Below are positions 8,988 through 17,736 of a stretch of 64,000 nucleotides of DNA, in pieces. The notes beneath the pieces were generated by a model, which did not search any database, was not told where the DNA came from, and saw only the letters and a list, made by a program, of their open reading frames with translations. The translations under genes were made by a program, and so were the position numbers. The stretch's first letter is position 1, and every line of letters begins with the position of its first letter. Origin of the DNA: MFD01213-c1 sp963704405 (GTDB lineage: Bacteria > Planctomycetota > Phycisphaerae > Tepidisphaerales > Tepidisphaeraceae); assembly GCA_963704405.1 (NCBI GenBank), contig OY969903.1, positions 1,984,001 through 2,048,000 of the forward strand, given 5' to 3'.

Positions 8988-11864
8988 TCAAAGCGTCGGT
9001 GGTCGGCTGGCAATCCGACGTATCGGAAGAGTGCGCGGCTTCGGATCGCCGCCCGTACCACCTGACCCATCAGTCCCACCCGTTCCCCCGCCCAGCAAAC
9101 CACCACCACCGCCCGTAATGATCGGGCTTACCTGGTTGGCAAAATTGTCTCCCGTCACTGCCAGACCGCCGGCGACCGTGGCGCTAATAACACCACCGGA
9201 TGGCGAACTCATTTGATATCCGCTCGGAACCTGTTCCATCACTGAATACCGCCCGTCAGCCAAACCAACCAGGGTATAAATTCCATTCACATCGGTTATC
9301 GCCGAAGGCTCATTTTCATCCAGCACACCATTAAGATTCAAATCGGCAAACACCACCACCCCAACCAGTGGCAACTCGCGGGCGTCAAAGATCCCATTCC
9401 CATTCGCGTCGTTGTAAACCGTCCCGCTGATCGACCCGGTAGCCGCCGAATTCGATTCCCCGCCAAAAGCCGCATTAAACGTCGCAATCGTGCCACCGGC
9501 CAAAACATTCCCGTATGTGTCATAGATTGCATTGGAGCTGGCGATGATTGTGTATGACCCCGCCGCATCGCTCGTCCAAGCTCCGCCGGGGGCGGCGATC
9601 GAATACGTCGCCGTCACGCTCGACCCGCTGCCAGTTGTCCCAACCAGCGACGCAAACTGATCGAAACCATTCGGCCCAGTCACCTCAAAATCACTGCCGT
9701 TCAGCGTCGTCAGATTGATGCCCGATGCATCATTGAACGTAACGCTGAATGTATACCCGCCAGTGCCCAGCGCAGAGCTATCCATATTGGTCGCAGAAGC
9801 GGCAGCGGCGGGGGGCGTCAGATCGACATTAAACGACCCAAGCGTTGCCGCCGCCGCCATATTCCCAGTCGTATCGCTCACTTGCTCGGACCGAAGCGAA
9901 ACCACATATCCGCCGTCGGCTCCCGATGACCACGCGCCGCCCGGCGCGTTGATGCGATAGGTCACCACGGTGGACTGATACCCGCCCGCCCCCGTCGTCG
10001 AAGCCGCCGCACTGATGTACGTCGCAAACTGCGCAAACCCATTCGGCCCGGTGACCAGAATGTCGCTGGAATTCAGCGACGTCTTATTCAAAAAGAAATC
10101 GTCGCGATACGTTACCGCAAAGCTGTACGTGCTCCCGCCCGATACCGAGGCCCCGGGATTGCTCAGCGCGGCCGTCGCCGTCGGCGCGGCCGTATCAAGC
10201 GTGAACCCCGTGCGCACATAATCAATCACCGCCTGTGCCATATACGTCGGCTGGTAACTGCTGTCCGAAAGCAACCTCGCCTGTGCAACAAAATCCGCCA
10301 CTGTCCCAGGGCCACCGACGGTGGCGTCATAACTGGCCGCGCTGCGATTGGGGTCCGCATAAGGCGGCGCGCCCAGCGCCTGGGCATTCGTCTCAAACGC
10401 GCTCGCCCATTGCGTATACGACAGCGTGTTATTCAACAGCAAAAACCAGTTCGGCTGCGTCAGGTATTGCGTGTAATAACGGTTGCCGTTCAGGTGTTCC
10501 TGCACCGGCGAAAAAACACCGTCCTGGCGGAACAGGCGATTGCTTGAGTTGATGAAGTCGTTGTTATTAATGGAAACGTTATTGAAGCCATATAGTCCCG
10601 TGCCGCCCGGAACGAATCGGCCGTCAATCTTCATCCCCTCCCACCACCCGTTGGTGATGTTGTTCTGGATCGTGACGTCATTTTCGCCCACAGCCTGCGA
10701 CGGATTTGACGTTCCCGTCGCCATCGCCAGTTGAATCGCCGGTTTGGCCTGCTGCGTATCCTGCGTAAAGATATTGTTTGAAACCGAAACATTCGCGCCC
10801 GGCTTGGTGTTGCCGATATCGAACCCCTGGCCCATGTGGGTGGTGCCGAGCCCCTTGTCACCGATGATGACGTTGCCGGTCAGTTGCCCTGATACTCCGC
10901 CGATGGTGCTGTTCGCGCCGTCGGCCTGACCGAACGAAACCGCGATGGCGTTCTGCATCAGCAGGTTGTTGATGATCTTCCCGCCCCCGCGCGCCATGAT
11001 CCCCGCATATGAGCCGTTGGAAATCACGTTCTGTTCAATGTCTGTGCCGACAACATTGAACGAAAAATAAATGTTATGATTGAACCCGCTCTCACCCGCG
11101 CCAGATGCCTGCCAGCCGTTATGGTCAAACACGTTTTGAAACAGCGAGATGTTATTGACGTTGTAAGAATAAATCCCCTGCGAATGGGAAGTGAACGACC
11201 ACGAATCGGTGATCACATTCCGGCGAAGGACGACATTCTGCACCGCCGACCCATTCACACCTTCAATGTCGAGATTGTTCCGGAAGAAACTGATCTGGCA
11301 ATCTTCAATGAGCAGGTTGCCGCCGTTGGCGTAGAATTGAAACCCCGTCGTTCCACCCGCGGCGTTTTGGTTGTAACTGCCCGGAACCGATGGATCGCGC
11401 AAGTTCGCATAAAACTGCAGCCCGATCACATCGACAAAATTCACGTTTGCCGAAGAATTGCTGATCGTCGCGAATCCCGAGCTTGCCGTCCCGGTTTTAA
11501 TCAGCGGTCGCGCCCCCGTTCCATAGGTGCTGATAAGCATCGGCTCATCCGCGCTTCGCCCGGACTTGCTCCAGTTCGAAAACGAATCGTTAAACACATC
11601 CCCGCGATGCAGCAGAACCCAATCCGGGAATCCGCTGCGAACCAGCGACGCCGCCTTGGTGAATGATTTGACCGGCGTCGCCGCCGACAGGCCGTCCGCC
11701 GAATCGTTTCCGGTCGCAGAAACGTAAATAGTGTGGGTATCAGCGCTGGGTGTAACAACAGTCCATCCGTTGGCGTCCTGAGATACAGATAGAAACAGTC
11801 GGGACTCGAGCGGTTCGAGTCCGCCGAGGAACGACTTGGCCGCTCGCTTGGATGAAGTACGCAC
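8988..11864 (-). CDS. Secreted right-handed beta-helix protein with SdrD-type domain
   Basis: Protein of 958 residues. The N-terminus carries LEPLESRLFLS, the sorting motif common on extracellular planctomycete proteins. It continues with IYVSATGNDSADGLSAATPV, typical of right-handed parallel beta-helix proteins that act on or bind polysaccharides. The helix spans about residues 40-480, with many Asn-rich turns. Two Ig-like repeats of about 110 residues follow, sharing the motifs VTGPNGF and APGGAW. Then comes a Ca-binding SdrD B-like domain (SGTVYNDANGNGIFD, DLNLNGVLDENEP). The C-terminus is a Gly/Thr linker ending in a basic tail, with no dockerin or PEP-CTERM anchor visible. It is probably a cell-surface polysaccharide-active or adhesive protein. 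Catalytic activity cannot be assigned. Confidence 0.82.
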   Translation of the reverse strand: MRTSSKRAAKSFLGGLEPLESRLFLSVSQDANGWTVVTPSADTHTIYVSATGNDSADGLSAATPVKSFTKAASLVRSGFPDWVLLHRGDVFNDSFSNWSKSGRSADEPMLISTYGTGARPLIKTGTASSGFATISNSSANVNFVDVIGLQFYANLRDPSVPGSYNQNAAGGTTGFQFYANGGNLLIEDCQISFFRNNLDIEGVNGSAVQNVVLRRNVITDSWSFTSHSQGIYSYNVNNISLFQNVFDHNGWQASGAGESGFNHNIYFSFNVVGTDIEQNVISNGSYAGIMARGGGKIINNLLMQNAIAVSFGQADGANSTIGGVSGQLTGNVIIGDKGLGTTHMGQGFDIGNTKPGANVSVSNNIFTQDTQQAKPAIQLAMATGTSNPSQAVGENDVTIQNNITNGWWEGMKIDGRFVPGGTGLYGFNNVSINNNDFINSSNRLFRQDGVFSPVQEHLNGNRYYTQYLTQPNWFLLLNNTLSYTQWASAFETNAQALGAPPYADPNRSAASYDATVGGPGTVADFVAQARLLSDSSYQPTYMAQAVIDYVRTGFTLDTAAPTATAALSNPGASVSGGSTYSFAVTYRDDFFLNKTSLNSSDILVTGPNGFAQFATYISAAASTTGAGGYQSTVVTYRINAPGGAWSSGADGGYVVSLRSEQVSDTTGNMAAAATLGSFNVDLTPPAAAASATNMDSSALGTGGYTFSVTFNDASGINLTTLNGSDFEVTGPNGFDQFASLVGTTGSGSSVTATYSIAAPGGAWTSDAAGSYTIIASSNAIYDTYGNVLAGGTIATFNAAFGGESNSAATGSISGTVYNDANGNGIFDARELPLVGVVVFADLNLNGVLDENEPSAITDVNGIYTLVGLADGRYSVMEQVPSGYQMSSPSGGVISATVAGGLAVTGDNFANQVSPIITGGGGGLLGGGTGGTDGSGGTGGDPKPRTLPIRRIASRPPTL

Positions 11865-12194
11865 GATGTCTTGCTTTGATCGGCCTGGGCAGGCCCGGTT
11901 CGGCAGAAAAACAAACTATTTTCGCCGCCTTCAAATACGCCTGAACGGTGTGTGGACGTCTCAACTGACCGCTGCAAGACTGTAAAGATCAGCCAGACCG
12001 GAGTCAAGAAAACTCGCGAAAATCGGAAGAATTAAGACCTTTTTCCCCAGTTAGAACGCTTGCCGGCGTCATACGTGTGCTAAAGCGTCCCGATCGGTTG
12101 TTATGGTGGCTTGCAGAACCGAGCTGTGCATGAACTGTTATCAGAGGCCGCCGCGCGTGACCTTATTAAAACGTCGATTAAAATCGATATTTGA
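11865..12194. other. Divergent intergenic region beta-helix gene / lpxI
   Basis: About 330 bases with no credible gene. A possible sigma-70 promoter for lpxI is GTGACC at 12157 and TAAAAT at 12179, 16 bases apart. It would start transcription almost at the lpxI ATG and give a leaderless message. Confidence is low. Confidence 0.3.
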
Positions 12195-13082
12195 ATGAAT
12201 TCGATGACCCCTCTTGGCCTGATCGCCGGTGAAGGAATCTTTCCGCTGCTGGTGGCGCGCGGCGCCAGGGCGGCCGGCCGCCGGGTGGTTTGCGTCGGGA
12301 TTGCCGGTAATGCGTCCGCCGAGCTGCGAAAAGAATGCGATGAATTCCATTGGGTAGGCGTTTCCCGCCTGGGCCGCTGGATCAGTCGGCTCCGCTCCGC
12401 CGGCTGCACCGAAGCGATCATGGTGGGCCGCGTCCAAAAAACGACGATGTACACCCCTTTCGTCCTCCTGAGGTATATTCCAGACCTGCGGACGGCCCGC
12501 GTCTGGCTTTTTCGTCTGCGAAATGACAAACGCCCAAATGCCGTCCTTCACGCGGTTATTGATGAACTCGGTTCTTCAGGCATTACTTTGATTGACTCAA
12601 CACGCTATTGCACGGATCAACTCGCAGGCGTCGGCGTCCTCACCCGCCGACAGCCCAGCGAAGATCAATGGAACGATATCCGCTTTGGTTGGAACATCTG
12701 CAAGCAGATCAGCACGATGGACATCGGCCAATCCATCGCCGTGCGCGATCGCGACGTCATCGCCGTCGAAGCCCTCGAAGGCACCAACGCCATGATCGAA
12801 CGCGCCGGCGGACTCTGTAAAGTCGGTGGCTGGACCCTCATCAAAGTCGCCAACAAAGATCAGGACATGCGCGCCGACGTCCCCACCATCGGTACAACAA
12901 CCATCGAAAAACTGGCCGCCGCCAACGCCTCCTGCATCGTCCTGGAAGCCGAAAAAACCATCATCCTGGAAAAGCAGAAAGTGCTGGAAATGGCCGACCG
13001 CTATAAGATCGTGATCGTAGGATACGAAGGCAGCGCGACGCCAATCATCGCGGCATCCCACGAAGCCACAACGTCGCCCTGA
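12195..13082 (+). CDS. lpxI: UDP-2,3-diacylglucosamine pyrophosphatase, LpxI type
   Basis: Hydrolyses UDP-2,3-diacylglucosamine to lipid X in lipid A synthesis, the step done by LpxH in enterics. At 295 residues it matches the DUF1009/LpxI family. Landmarks are LGLIAGEGIFPLLVARGAR at the start, the central LTRRQPSEDQWNDIRFGW and IGQSIAVRDRDVIAVEA, then GTNAMIERAG and the C-terminal AEKTIILEK. The presence of this gene supports an LPS-bearing outer membrane. There is no ribosome-binding site before either ATG (12195, 12204). A candidate -10 box close to the start suggests a leaderless message, which is inference. moaD follows 36 bases downstream on the same strand, and co-transcription is likely. 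Confidence 0.9.
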   Translation: MNSMTPLGLIAGEGIFPLLVARGARAAGRRVVCVGIAGNASAELRKECDEFHWVGVSRLGRWISRLRSAGCTEAIMVGRVQKTTMYTPFVLLRYIPDLRTARVWLFRLRNDKRPNAVLHAVIDELGSSGITLIDSTRYCTDQLAGVGVLTRRQPSEDQWNDIRFGWNICKQISTMDIGQSIAVRDRDVIAVEALEGTNAMIERAGGLCKVGGWTLIKVANKDQDMRADVPTIGTTTIEKLAAANASCIVLEAEKTIILEKQKVLEMADRYKIVIVGYEGSATPIIAASHEATTSP

Positions 13083-13118
13083 TTCCTTTGGCGGCAGCTC
13101 CGCTTTTTTAGCCGGCCC

Positions 13119-13363
13119 ATGACCATAACCGTTAAGTTCTTCGCCGTGCTTCGAGATCGCGCCAAAGTTTCCCAGACCATCCTGAATCTCCCCCGTCAAA
13201 GCACCGTCGCCCAGGCGTGCACTGAGTTGGCCTCGCTTTTTCCGGCAATCCAAGATTTTCTTCCCCGAAGCGCTGCGCCGTCAATCGCGAATACGTCGCC
13301 GCGACAACAGAACTCAACGACGGCGACGAACTCGCCTTAATCCCCCCCGTCAGCGGCGGTTGA
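13119..13363 (+). CDS. moaD: Molybdopterin synthase small subunit MoaD, frameshifted
   Basis: The sulfur-carrier subunit of molybdopterin synthase. The first 49 residues (MTITVKFFAVLRDRAKVSQ and onward) have the ubiquitin-like MoaD fold signature. At about 13263-13266, a run of four C, the frame is lost. Adding one base gives RCAVNREYVAATTELNDG followed by DELALIPPVSGG and a stop. This ends in the essential thiocarboxylate-forming Gly-Gly of MoaD. The product read across the shift is about 81 residues, the normal family length. moaE follows directly. As read, the short frame stops at 13340 and would be non-functional, so an assembly deletion is the likely cause. Confidence 0.85.
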
Positions 13364-13381
13364 CCCGGAAGAACCACACGA

Positions 13382-13822
13382 ATGACACCGTCATCCCCAA
13401 TCGACTGGCTCCTCATCACCTCCGACCCCCTGCGGCTAACCGACGCCGTCGATTTCGTCACCACACCCGCCGCCGGTGGCATCAACATCTTCCTCGGCGT
13501 CACTCGAGCCGAACTAAACGCGCAATCGCATCCACTCCTGTCGCTCGATTATGAAGCCTACGTCGAAATGGCGCAGGAGCAGTTGGCCGGCTTAGCCAGG
13601 CGAGCCCGGGAGAAATGGCCCATTCTGAAGTTGGCCATCCTCCATCGCATCAGCCGCGTCAACGTAGGCGAACCTTCCGTGCTCATTGCCGTCAGCACCC
13701 CGCACCGCGCCGAATCATTCGAAGCCTGCCGGTGGATCATCGACACGCTGAAAAAAGAGGTGGCGATCTGGAAAAAAGAAGTCTGGTCAGACGGCACGGC
13801 CACCTGGGTCAACGCAACATAA
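13382..13822 (+). CDS. moaE: Molybdopterin synthase catalytic subunit MoaE
   Basis: Large subunit of molybdopterin synthase, which inserts two sulfurs from MoaD into precursor Z (cPMP). It has 146 residues. Family motifs are GINIFLGVTR near residue 33, LDYEAYVEMA, HRISRVNVGEPSVLIAVSTP, and the C-terminal block FEACRWIIDTLKKEVAIWKK with the conserved lysines of the active site. It starts 18 bases after the restored moaD stop, and the purine stretch GGAAGAA upstream can serve as ribosome-binding site. The pair moaD-moaE is a usual gene order. The pathway's first enzyme, moaA, is 47 kb away in this window. Confidence 0.94.
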   Translation: MTPSSPIDWLLITSDPLRLTDAVDFVTTPAAGGINIFLGVTRAELNAQSHPLLSLDYEAYVEMAQEQLAGLARRAREKWPILKLAILHRISRVNVGEPSVLIAVSTPHRAESFEACRWIIDTLKKEVAIWKKEVWSDGTATWVNAT

Positions 13823-13917
13823 AGGATCAATTTCGCAACCCGACCAAAACGCAACGCCCTAATCTTTCTAATGGATCTTAAGTGCGAGTGATTGTGGCTG
13901 AAGGATATACCGAGGGA

Positions 13918-14037
13918 GCGTTGAATATGGTGGCGGAGTAAGAGGAAGAGGAAGACAAATCACAGCCGCAGGGGCTGCTGCCCCTGCAGCTGTGATTTGT
14001 ATTCATCTTCATCTTCTGCTTCCACCATATTCAACGC
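13918..14037. repeat. 120-bp near-perfect palindrome (MITE- or REP-like)
   Basis: Both ends are the same 16 bases in inverse orientation (GCGTTGAATATGGTGG at 13918 and its complement ending at 14037). Each arm then has 22 diverged bases, purine-rich on the left and pyrimidine-rich on the right. An inner 19-base arm (CAAATCACAGC and GCAGGGG, one mismatch to its partner) surrounds a six-base loop CTGCTG at 13975-13980. Arm and spacer lengths are exactly symmetric. It lies between moaE and the membrane protein gene at 14130. It could be a miniature mobile element, a REP-type hairpin or a strong RNA fold. A copy of its end is at 6770-6785. Confidence 0.8.
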
Positions 14038-14129
14038 CCATCGCAGGCCAAACCTACGCCCAGTCATAACCAACGAACCACGCACAAAACACCCACCGCC
14101 TCTTTTTCATTTGCCGTTTGATATTTGCC

Positions 14130-14780
14130 ATGCGCCCGCGCCCGCTCTACCCTTTCCATGTGCTTTTCCAATCCGTCCAAATCATCTATTGGATCGCGCT
14201 CTCCACCTGGTTTGGCAGCGTCCTCTTCATCGCGCTGGCGGCGCCGATCATTTTCCGCACCGTCGAAGAGAATAAGCCGATCCTCACCAACATTCTCAGC
14301 GTGAACCTGGAAGGCCAGCACGGCACATTGCTGGCCGGCACGATTGTCACCAATCTCATCCAGCGGCTGCTCATCGTCGAACTGATCTGTGGCAGCGCCA
14401 TGCTCCTTATGCTCATCATCCATCCCTTCGTGATCGACATGTCCAGCGACATACACAGCCCCATCGCCAACAACGCCGCCGCCGCCCTGTTCAGGTCGAT
14501 CCTTTTCCTGGCGGCTGCCGCCATCGTGATTTATGACTGGCAGGTGATCTGGCCAAAAATCACGAAACACCGCAACGACTACATCGAGCACGCCGACGAG
14601 CCCGATATTGCCAATCCCGCCAAAGACCATTTTGACCAGGAACAGCGCCGCAGCCTCACGCTGCTGACCGCGCTGGTCGCCATCCTCCTCGGCATCATCC
14701 TGTTCAGCAGCAATATCACTCCCCCCGCAAAGCAATCCGTCCCCGTCGAGCCTGCAATCGCGCATGCGCCGCCATCTTAA
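14130..14780 (+). CDS. Integral membrane protein, DUF4149/TMEM205-like
   Basis: A 216-residue protein from the ATG at 14130; the frame also holds an ATG at 14118. Four hydrophobic helices are visible, at about residues 15-40, 65-100 (probably one long or split helix), 119-140 and 180-198. The first helix pair (IIYWIALSTWFGSVLFIALA followed by PIIFRTVEEN) resembles the start of DUF4149/TMEM205-like proteins. A hydrophilic loop rich in Asp and Glu precedes the last helix. Function is unknown. The likeness is by pattern only and the family call is tentative. Confidence 0.65.
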   Translation: MRPRPLYPFHVLFQSVQIIYWIALSTWFGSVLFIALAAPIIFRTVEENKPILTNILSVNLEGQHGTLLAGTIVTNLIQRLLIVELICGSAMLLMLIIHPFVIDMSSDIHSPIANNAAAALFRSILFLAAAAIVIYDWQVIWPKITKHRNDYIEHADEPDIANPAKDHFDQEQRRSLTLLTALVAILLGIILFSSNITPPAKQSVPVEPAIAHAPPS

Positions 14781-14878
14781 AGTGGGTCAACATCCCTCTC
14801 GCGAAAAAGACCTCCGTGGCTGAAAACTCTTCCCCACGCTCCTTCGTGTTCTTCACCCCTTCGTGGTAGAAAATCGTT

Positions 14879-15571
14879 ATGCCTCGCCTTCCCTCCAAGT
14901 TGCTTCAGGACCGCAAAGCCCGGGTCGCCGCCATCCTGCCCATTCTTAAAGCGACTTATCCGCAGGCCCGGTGCAGCCTCAATCATAAGACCCCGCTGCA
15001 ACTGCTGGTCGCCACGATTTTGTCCGCGCAATGCACCGACGATCGCGTGAACATCGTCACAAAGGATCTGTTCAAAAAATATCGATCCGCCGCCGACTTT
15101 GCCGCGGCGGCCCAGGATGTTTTAGAGAAGGACATTCAGTCCACCGGTTTCTACCGCAACAAGACCAGGAGCATTCGCGCGATGGCTCAGTCGCTGATCG
15201 ATCAGCATGGGGGAAAAGTTCCGCAGACAATGGAGGCCTTGACGAATCTCGCCGGCGTCGGCCGCAAAACCGCCAACGTTGTCCTCGGCAACGCATTCAA
15301 TCAAAACGTCGGCATCGTCGTCGATACCCACGTCACGCGTCTCAGCCAGCGGCTCGGCCTGACCAGGCACACCGACGCCGTCAAAATCGAACAGGATCTC
15401 ATCCCCCTCGTCCCGCAAAATGACTGGGCGCTCTGGTCGCACCTGCTGATCTTCCATGGCCGACAAATCTGCCAGGCCCGCAAACCCAAATGCGAGCAGT
15501 GCCCTATCCTGAGCCACTGCCCGGCCGGGCCGACCTACATCAAAAAGGGTGAAAGCCGCGGCCACACTTAG
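14879..15571 (+). CDS. nth: Endonuclease III, [4Fe-4S] DNA glycosylase/AP lyase
   Basis: Removes oxidised pyrimidines and cleaves abasic sites in base excision repair. It has 230 residues, close to the family norm. The helix-hairpin-helix LAGVGRKTANVVLG contains catalytic Lys130, and Asp149 in VVDTHV is the second active-site residue. The C-terminal iron-sulfur cluster loop is complete, with cysteines 198, 205, 208 and 214 spaced C-x6-C-x2-C-x5-C. The N-terminal ILSAQCTDDRVN is also typical. The gene stands alone. A repeat-like stretch rich in CTTCGTG occurs just before the start. Confidence 0.95.
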   Translation: MPRLPSKLLQDRKARVAAILPILKATYPQARCSLNHKTPLQLLVATILSAQCTDDRVNIVTKDLFKKYRSAADFAAAAQDVLEKDIQSTGFYRNKTRSIRAMAQSLIDQHGGKVPQTMEALTNLAGVGRKTANVVLGNAFNQNVGIVVDTHVTRLSQRLGLTRHTDAVKIEQDLIPLVPQNDWALWSHLLIFHGRQICQARKPKCEQCPILSHCPAGPTYIKKGESRGHT

Positions 15572-15840
15572 ATAGACGCTTTGATCCGCCGCTTCAACGC
15601 CCGATCCCCAAACCTCGCCACGCCCAACCTCCGATAACCACCACCCTTGCAACACTTCCGCCCGCAGTCTCGTTATGCCCCGGTTAACCCGCAAAACCGA
15701 CCTGCAAAATTCAATACATTTTCCAGACTTCGTGAACCGGCTCAAAACCCACCTCGTATAATTACTGCGTTGCGAATCAATCCATGGCGTGTATCTCCCA
15801 GGGATTAAAAAATACGCAGCGAAACGAACCTCCTTCCCTG
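15572..15840. other. Gap downstream of nth
   Basis: Holds no credible gene. A TATAAT box at 15757-15762 has only weak -35 candidates (for example TGAACC at 15733). With the hairpin at 15841 it could define a short transcript of about 110 bases, but this is speculative. Confidence 0.3.
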
Positions 15841-15881
15841 GGTGCCGCAGGATGCCGAGAGGCCTGCGGCACCTTTTTATT
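15841..15881 (+). terminator. Intrinsic terminator hairpin
   Basis: GGTGCCGCAGG (15841-15851) pairs perfectly with CCTGCGGCACC (15863-15873) and is followed by TTTTTATTT on the plus strand. It probably ends transcription from nth, about 270 bases upstream, or from the weak promoter at 15757. On the minus strand it lies just after the small secreted-peptide frame. Confidence 0.75.
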
Positions 15882-16035
15882 TCCCCTCCGCTTGTTTTCC
15901 TCCGCCCAGCGGCGGCCCATACCAAGGTTTGAACATGACGCTCGGCCGACTTGTTCCGTCGATGCACTGATCGCCACGCGCACCGGTGCCAGTCATCAGC
16001 ATTGCAATGCCGATCAGCCAAATTGGAATTCGCAC
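15877..16035 (-). CDS. Small exported peptide, hypothetical (52 residues)
   Basis: A short minus-strand frame from the GTG at 16035 to the TAA at 15877-15879. GAGGA stands seven bases before the GTG. The product has an N-terminal Arg, a hydrophobic core (IPIWLIGIAMLM) and TGTGARG, which together look like a Sec signal peptide. The short mature part contains one Cys and the motif KPWYGPPLGGGK. A GTG at 16047 would add four residues. No family is recognised. The evidence is only the ribosome-binding site and signal-peptide pattern, and the adjacent terminator has its U-tract on the other strand. It may be a real small gene missed by length cut-offs. Confidence 0.45.
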   Translation of the reverse strand: MRIPIWLIGIAMLMTGTGARGDQCIDGTSRPSVMFKPWYGPPLGGGKQAEGK

Positions 16036-16167
16036 GATGGTCCTCACGATCTGGTGTTACAGCGGCAGAAAAAACGTCCTGATCCCGCTTCTTATACGCG
16101 GCTGAGGCAATGCGCATTTCGCGAGATTTTTGGAATAATCCGACAGGCCAGTAACATACCCATCCAC

Positions 16168-17505
16168 GTGACCCGCACTGGCAAGCTTTCGTCGATCGCT
16201 GTCCTGGTCGGCTCGCTCATTGCCGTAGTCGCACAGGCATGGGGGGATATTCCCCCCGCCCCGGCAAACGCCCCCAATCCCATGCAAACCCCCGCTAGTC
16301 ATCCGGCAAGCGAGGGAGCTGCGCCGCCGGAGTCGACCGTTCCAAGCCAGGATTTTTCCAGTTCCCTCACCGGCGGCTGGTTTGGCTTGCGTCAGAAGCT
16401 GGCTGACAAAGGCATGACCATTGATGTGGAACTGACTGAAGACGGAACCAAAAATTTCCGAGGCGGTTTAGATACTGCCGGCCGCACCTGGCGGCGATTG
16501 CTCGAGCCCACTCTCACCTTCGACACCAAACCCCTTCTCGGCATTGAAGGTGGCACCATCTACGTCGACTTCCAGAACGCCGACGGACCCAACGCCTCCG
16601 ACAAACTCATTGGCGATATACAAGGCGTTGATGGTCTGGATGGAGTCCCCGGCACGCCACATCAAAATCGCACTCAGCTTGCCCAGCTCTGGTATCAGCA
16701 GACTGCCTTCAACGGCGTCCTGCGGCTCAAGCTGGGCAAGGTGGATTCCAACAGCGAATTCGACCGCTCCGCCGTGGCGATTGAATTTCTCAATCAATCC
16801 ACCGGTTCCAGCGCCACGCTGTTTACCATGCCGACTTATCCCGATCCGGCCACCAGCATCAATGTGTTCGTCAAACCAAACGCTGACCTGCAAATCGGCT
16901 TCGGAATGTATGACGGCTCGCTCGCCAGCGGTGTCCGCACCGGCGACCGCGGTCCCAAAACATTCTTCCACAACCCCGACGATCTTTTCTTCATCGGCGA
17001 GATCGACCAATCCTGGAAGCTCACCTCCAGACAACTCACCGGCCGCCTCGGCATCGGTGGTTGGTACAGCACCAATACATTCACCCGCCTTGACGGCGCC
17101 CATGTCACCGGCACCGGCGGCCCCTACGCGCTGCTCGATCAAGCGCTCTGGCGCCCCAATCCTGCCAACGACGCCGACACGCGCGGCGTCAGCGCCTTCC
17201 TCATGTACGGCTACGCCGACCCCACCCTCATCCCCTATGGCCACAACCTCGGCGCAGGCCTCACCTGGACAGGCCCCATTCCCAAGCGCCCATCCGATGT
17301 CGTCGGCATCGGCATTCAGGCCATTCGTTTTAGTGACGCATACCACGCCCGCAAATCCGTCGAGGCCAGCTACGAAACCTTTTATCGCTTTCAGGTCACT
17401 CCCTGGTTCTTCATCAAGCCCGACCTCCAGTACATCGCAAACCCCGGCGGCAAGGACCTCGCCGACGCGCTTGCGCTGACTGTCCGGTTTGACGTTCACT
17501 TCTAA
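16168..17505 (+). CDS. Carbohydrate-selective porin, OprB family
   Basis: Outer-membrane beta-barrel for sugar uptake. From the GTG at 16168 the protein has 445 residues and begins with a clear signal peptide (hydrophobic core SSIAVLVGSLIAVVAQAWG). The open frame extends to 15784, but that part does not look native. A Pro/Ala-rich linker leads to the OprB start GGWFGLRQKLADKGMTID, then LTFDTKPLLGIEGGTIYVDF and LRLKLGKVDSNSEFD. The C-terminus ends in alternating hydrophobic residues with terminal Phe (TVRFDVHF), the barrel-assembly signature. It is alone in its operon as far as can be seen. Substrate cannot be predicted. No good ribosome-binding site supports the GTG. Confidence 0.85.
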   Translation: MTRTGKLSSIAVLVGSLIAVVAQAWGDIPPAPANAPNPMQTPASHPASEGAAPPESTVPSQDFSSSLTGGWFGLRQKLADKGMTIDVELTEDGTKNFRGGLDTAGRTWRRLLEPTLTFDTKPLLGIEGGTIYVDFQNADGPNASDKLIGDIQGVDGLDGVPGTPHQNRTQLAQLWYQQTAFNGVLRLKLGKVDSNSEFDRSAVAIEFLNQSTGSSATLFTMPTYPDPATSINVFVKPNADLQIGFGMYDGSLASGVRTGDRGPKTFFHNPDDLFFIGEIDQSWKLTSRQLTGRLGIGGWYSTNTFTRLDGAHVTGTGGPYALLDQALWRPNPANDADTRGVSAFLMYGYADPTLIPYGHNLGAGLTWTGPIPKRPSDVVGIGIQAIRFSDAYHARKSVEASYETFYRFQVTPWFFIKPDLQYIANPGGKDLADALALTVRFDVHF

Positions 17506-17576
17506 ATGCGCCTCGCCCGCTGGCGCAGGCAGGCGCACTCATTCATCCGCGCCGCGCAAGACAAGCCCAGGTTTGT

Positions 17577-17605
17577 TTGACCCGCATATAACGGATCGAT
17601 ATATT
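17577..17605 (+). promoter_or_regulatory. Sigma-70-type promoter of thrS
   Basis: TTGACC (17577-17582) and TATATT (17600-17605) are separated by 17 bases, each matching five of six consensus positions. Transcription would start near 17612, giving thrS a leader of about 190 bases. Confidence 0.65.
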
Positions 17606-17649
17606 TTGCGAATCAATGTATTTGCTTCTGAACAACCCGGGGACGACAA

Positions 17650-17736
17650 CCGCCGATAATGGCGGGTGGTAATGGCGTCGCTCGAAAATGAATGCGATGA
17701 TTGCCGCCCGGTTTTACGCCGGGCGGTTTTGTTTTT
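17650..17736 (+). promoter_or_regulatory. thrS leader with terminator and competing hairpin
   Basis: A strong intrinsic terminator (CCGCCCGG at 17704-17711 pairing with 17719-17726, then TTTTGTTTTT) lies 68 bases before the thrS ATG and after its promoter. GGCGG at 17661-17665 can pair with CCGCC at 17650-17654 or with the 5' arm of the terminator, which would prevent termination. This is the geometry of an attenuator. The string GGGTGGTAATGGCG (17664-17677) resembles the T-box antiterminator element, but the leader seems too short for a full T-box stem I. The mechanism is inferred. Confidence 0.6.

Noticed and set aside
11076..11666. Plus-strand frame of 196 residues inside the beta-helix gene
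   Set aside because: Antisense to a long well-formed gene. Composition follows the third-codon pattern of the opposite strand and there is no ribosome-binding site.
15122..16117. Minus-strand open frame of 331 residues across nth and the following gap
   Set aside because: It lies antisense to nth, and its sequence is rich in Arg, Asp and Val without any domain. It is a frame shadow of nth plus chance extension.
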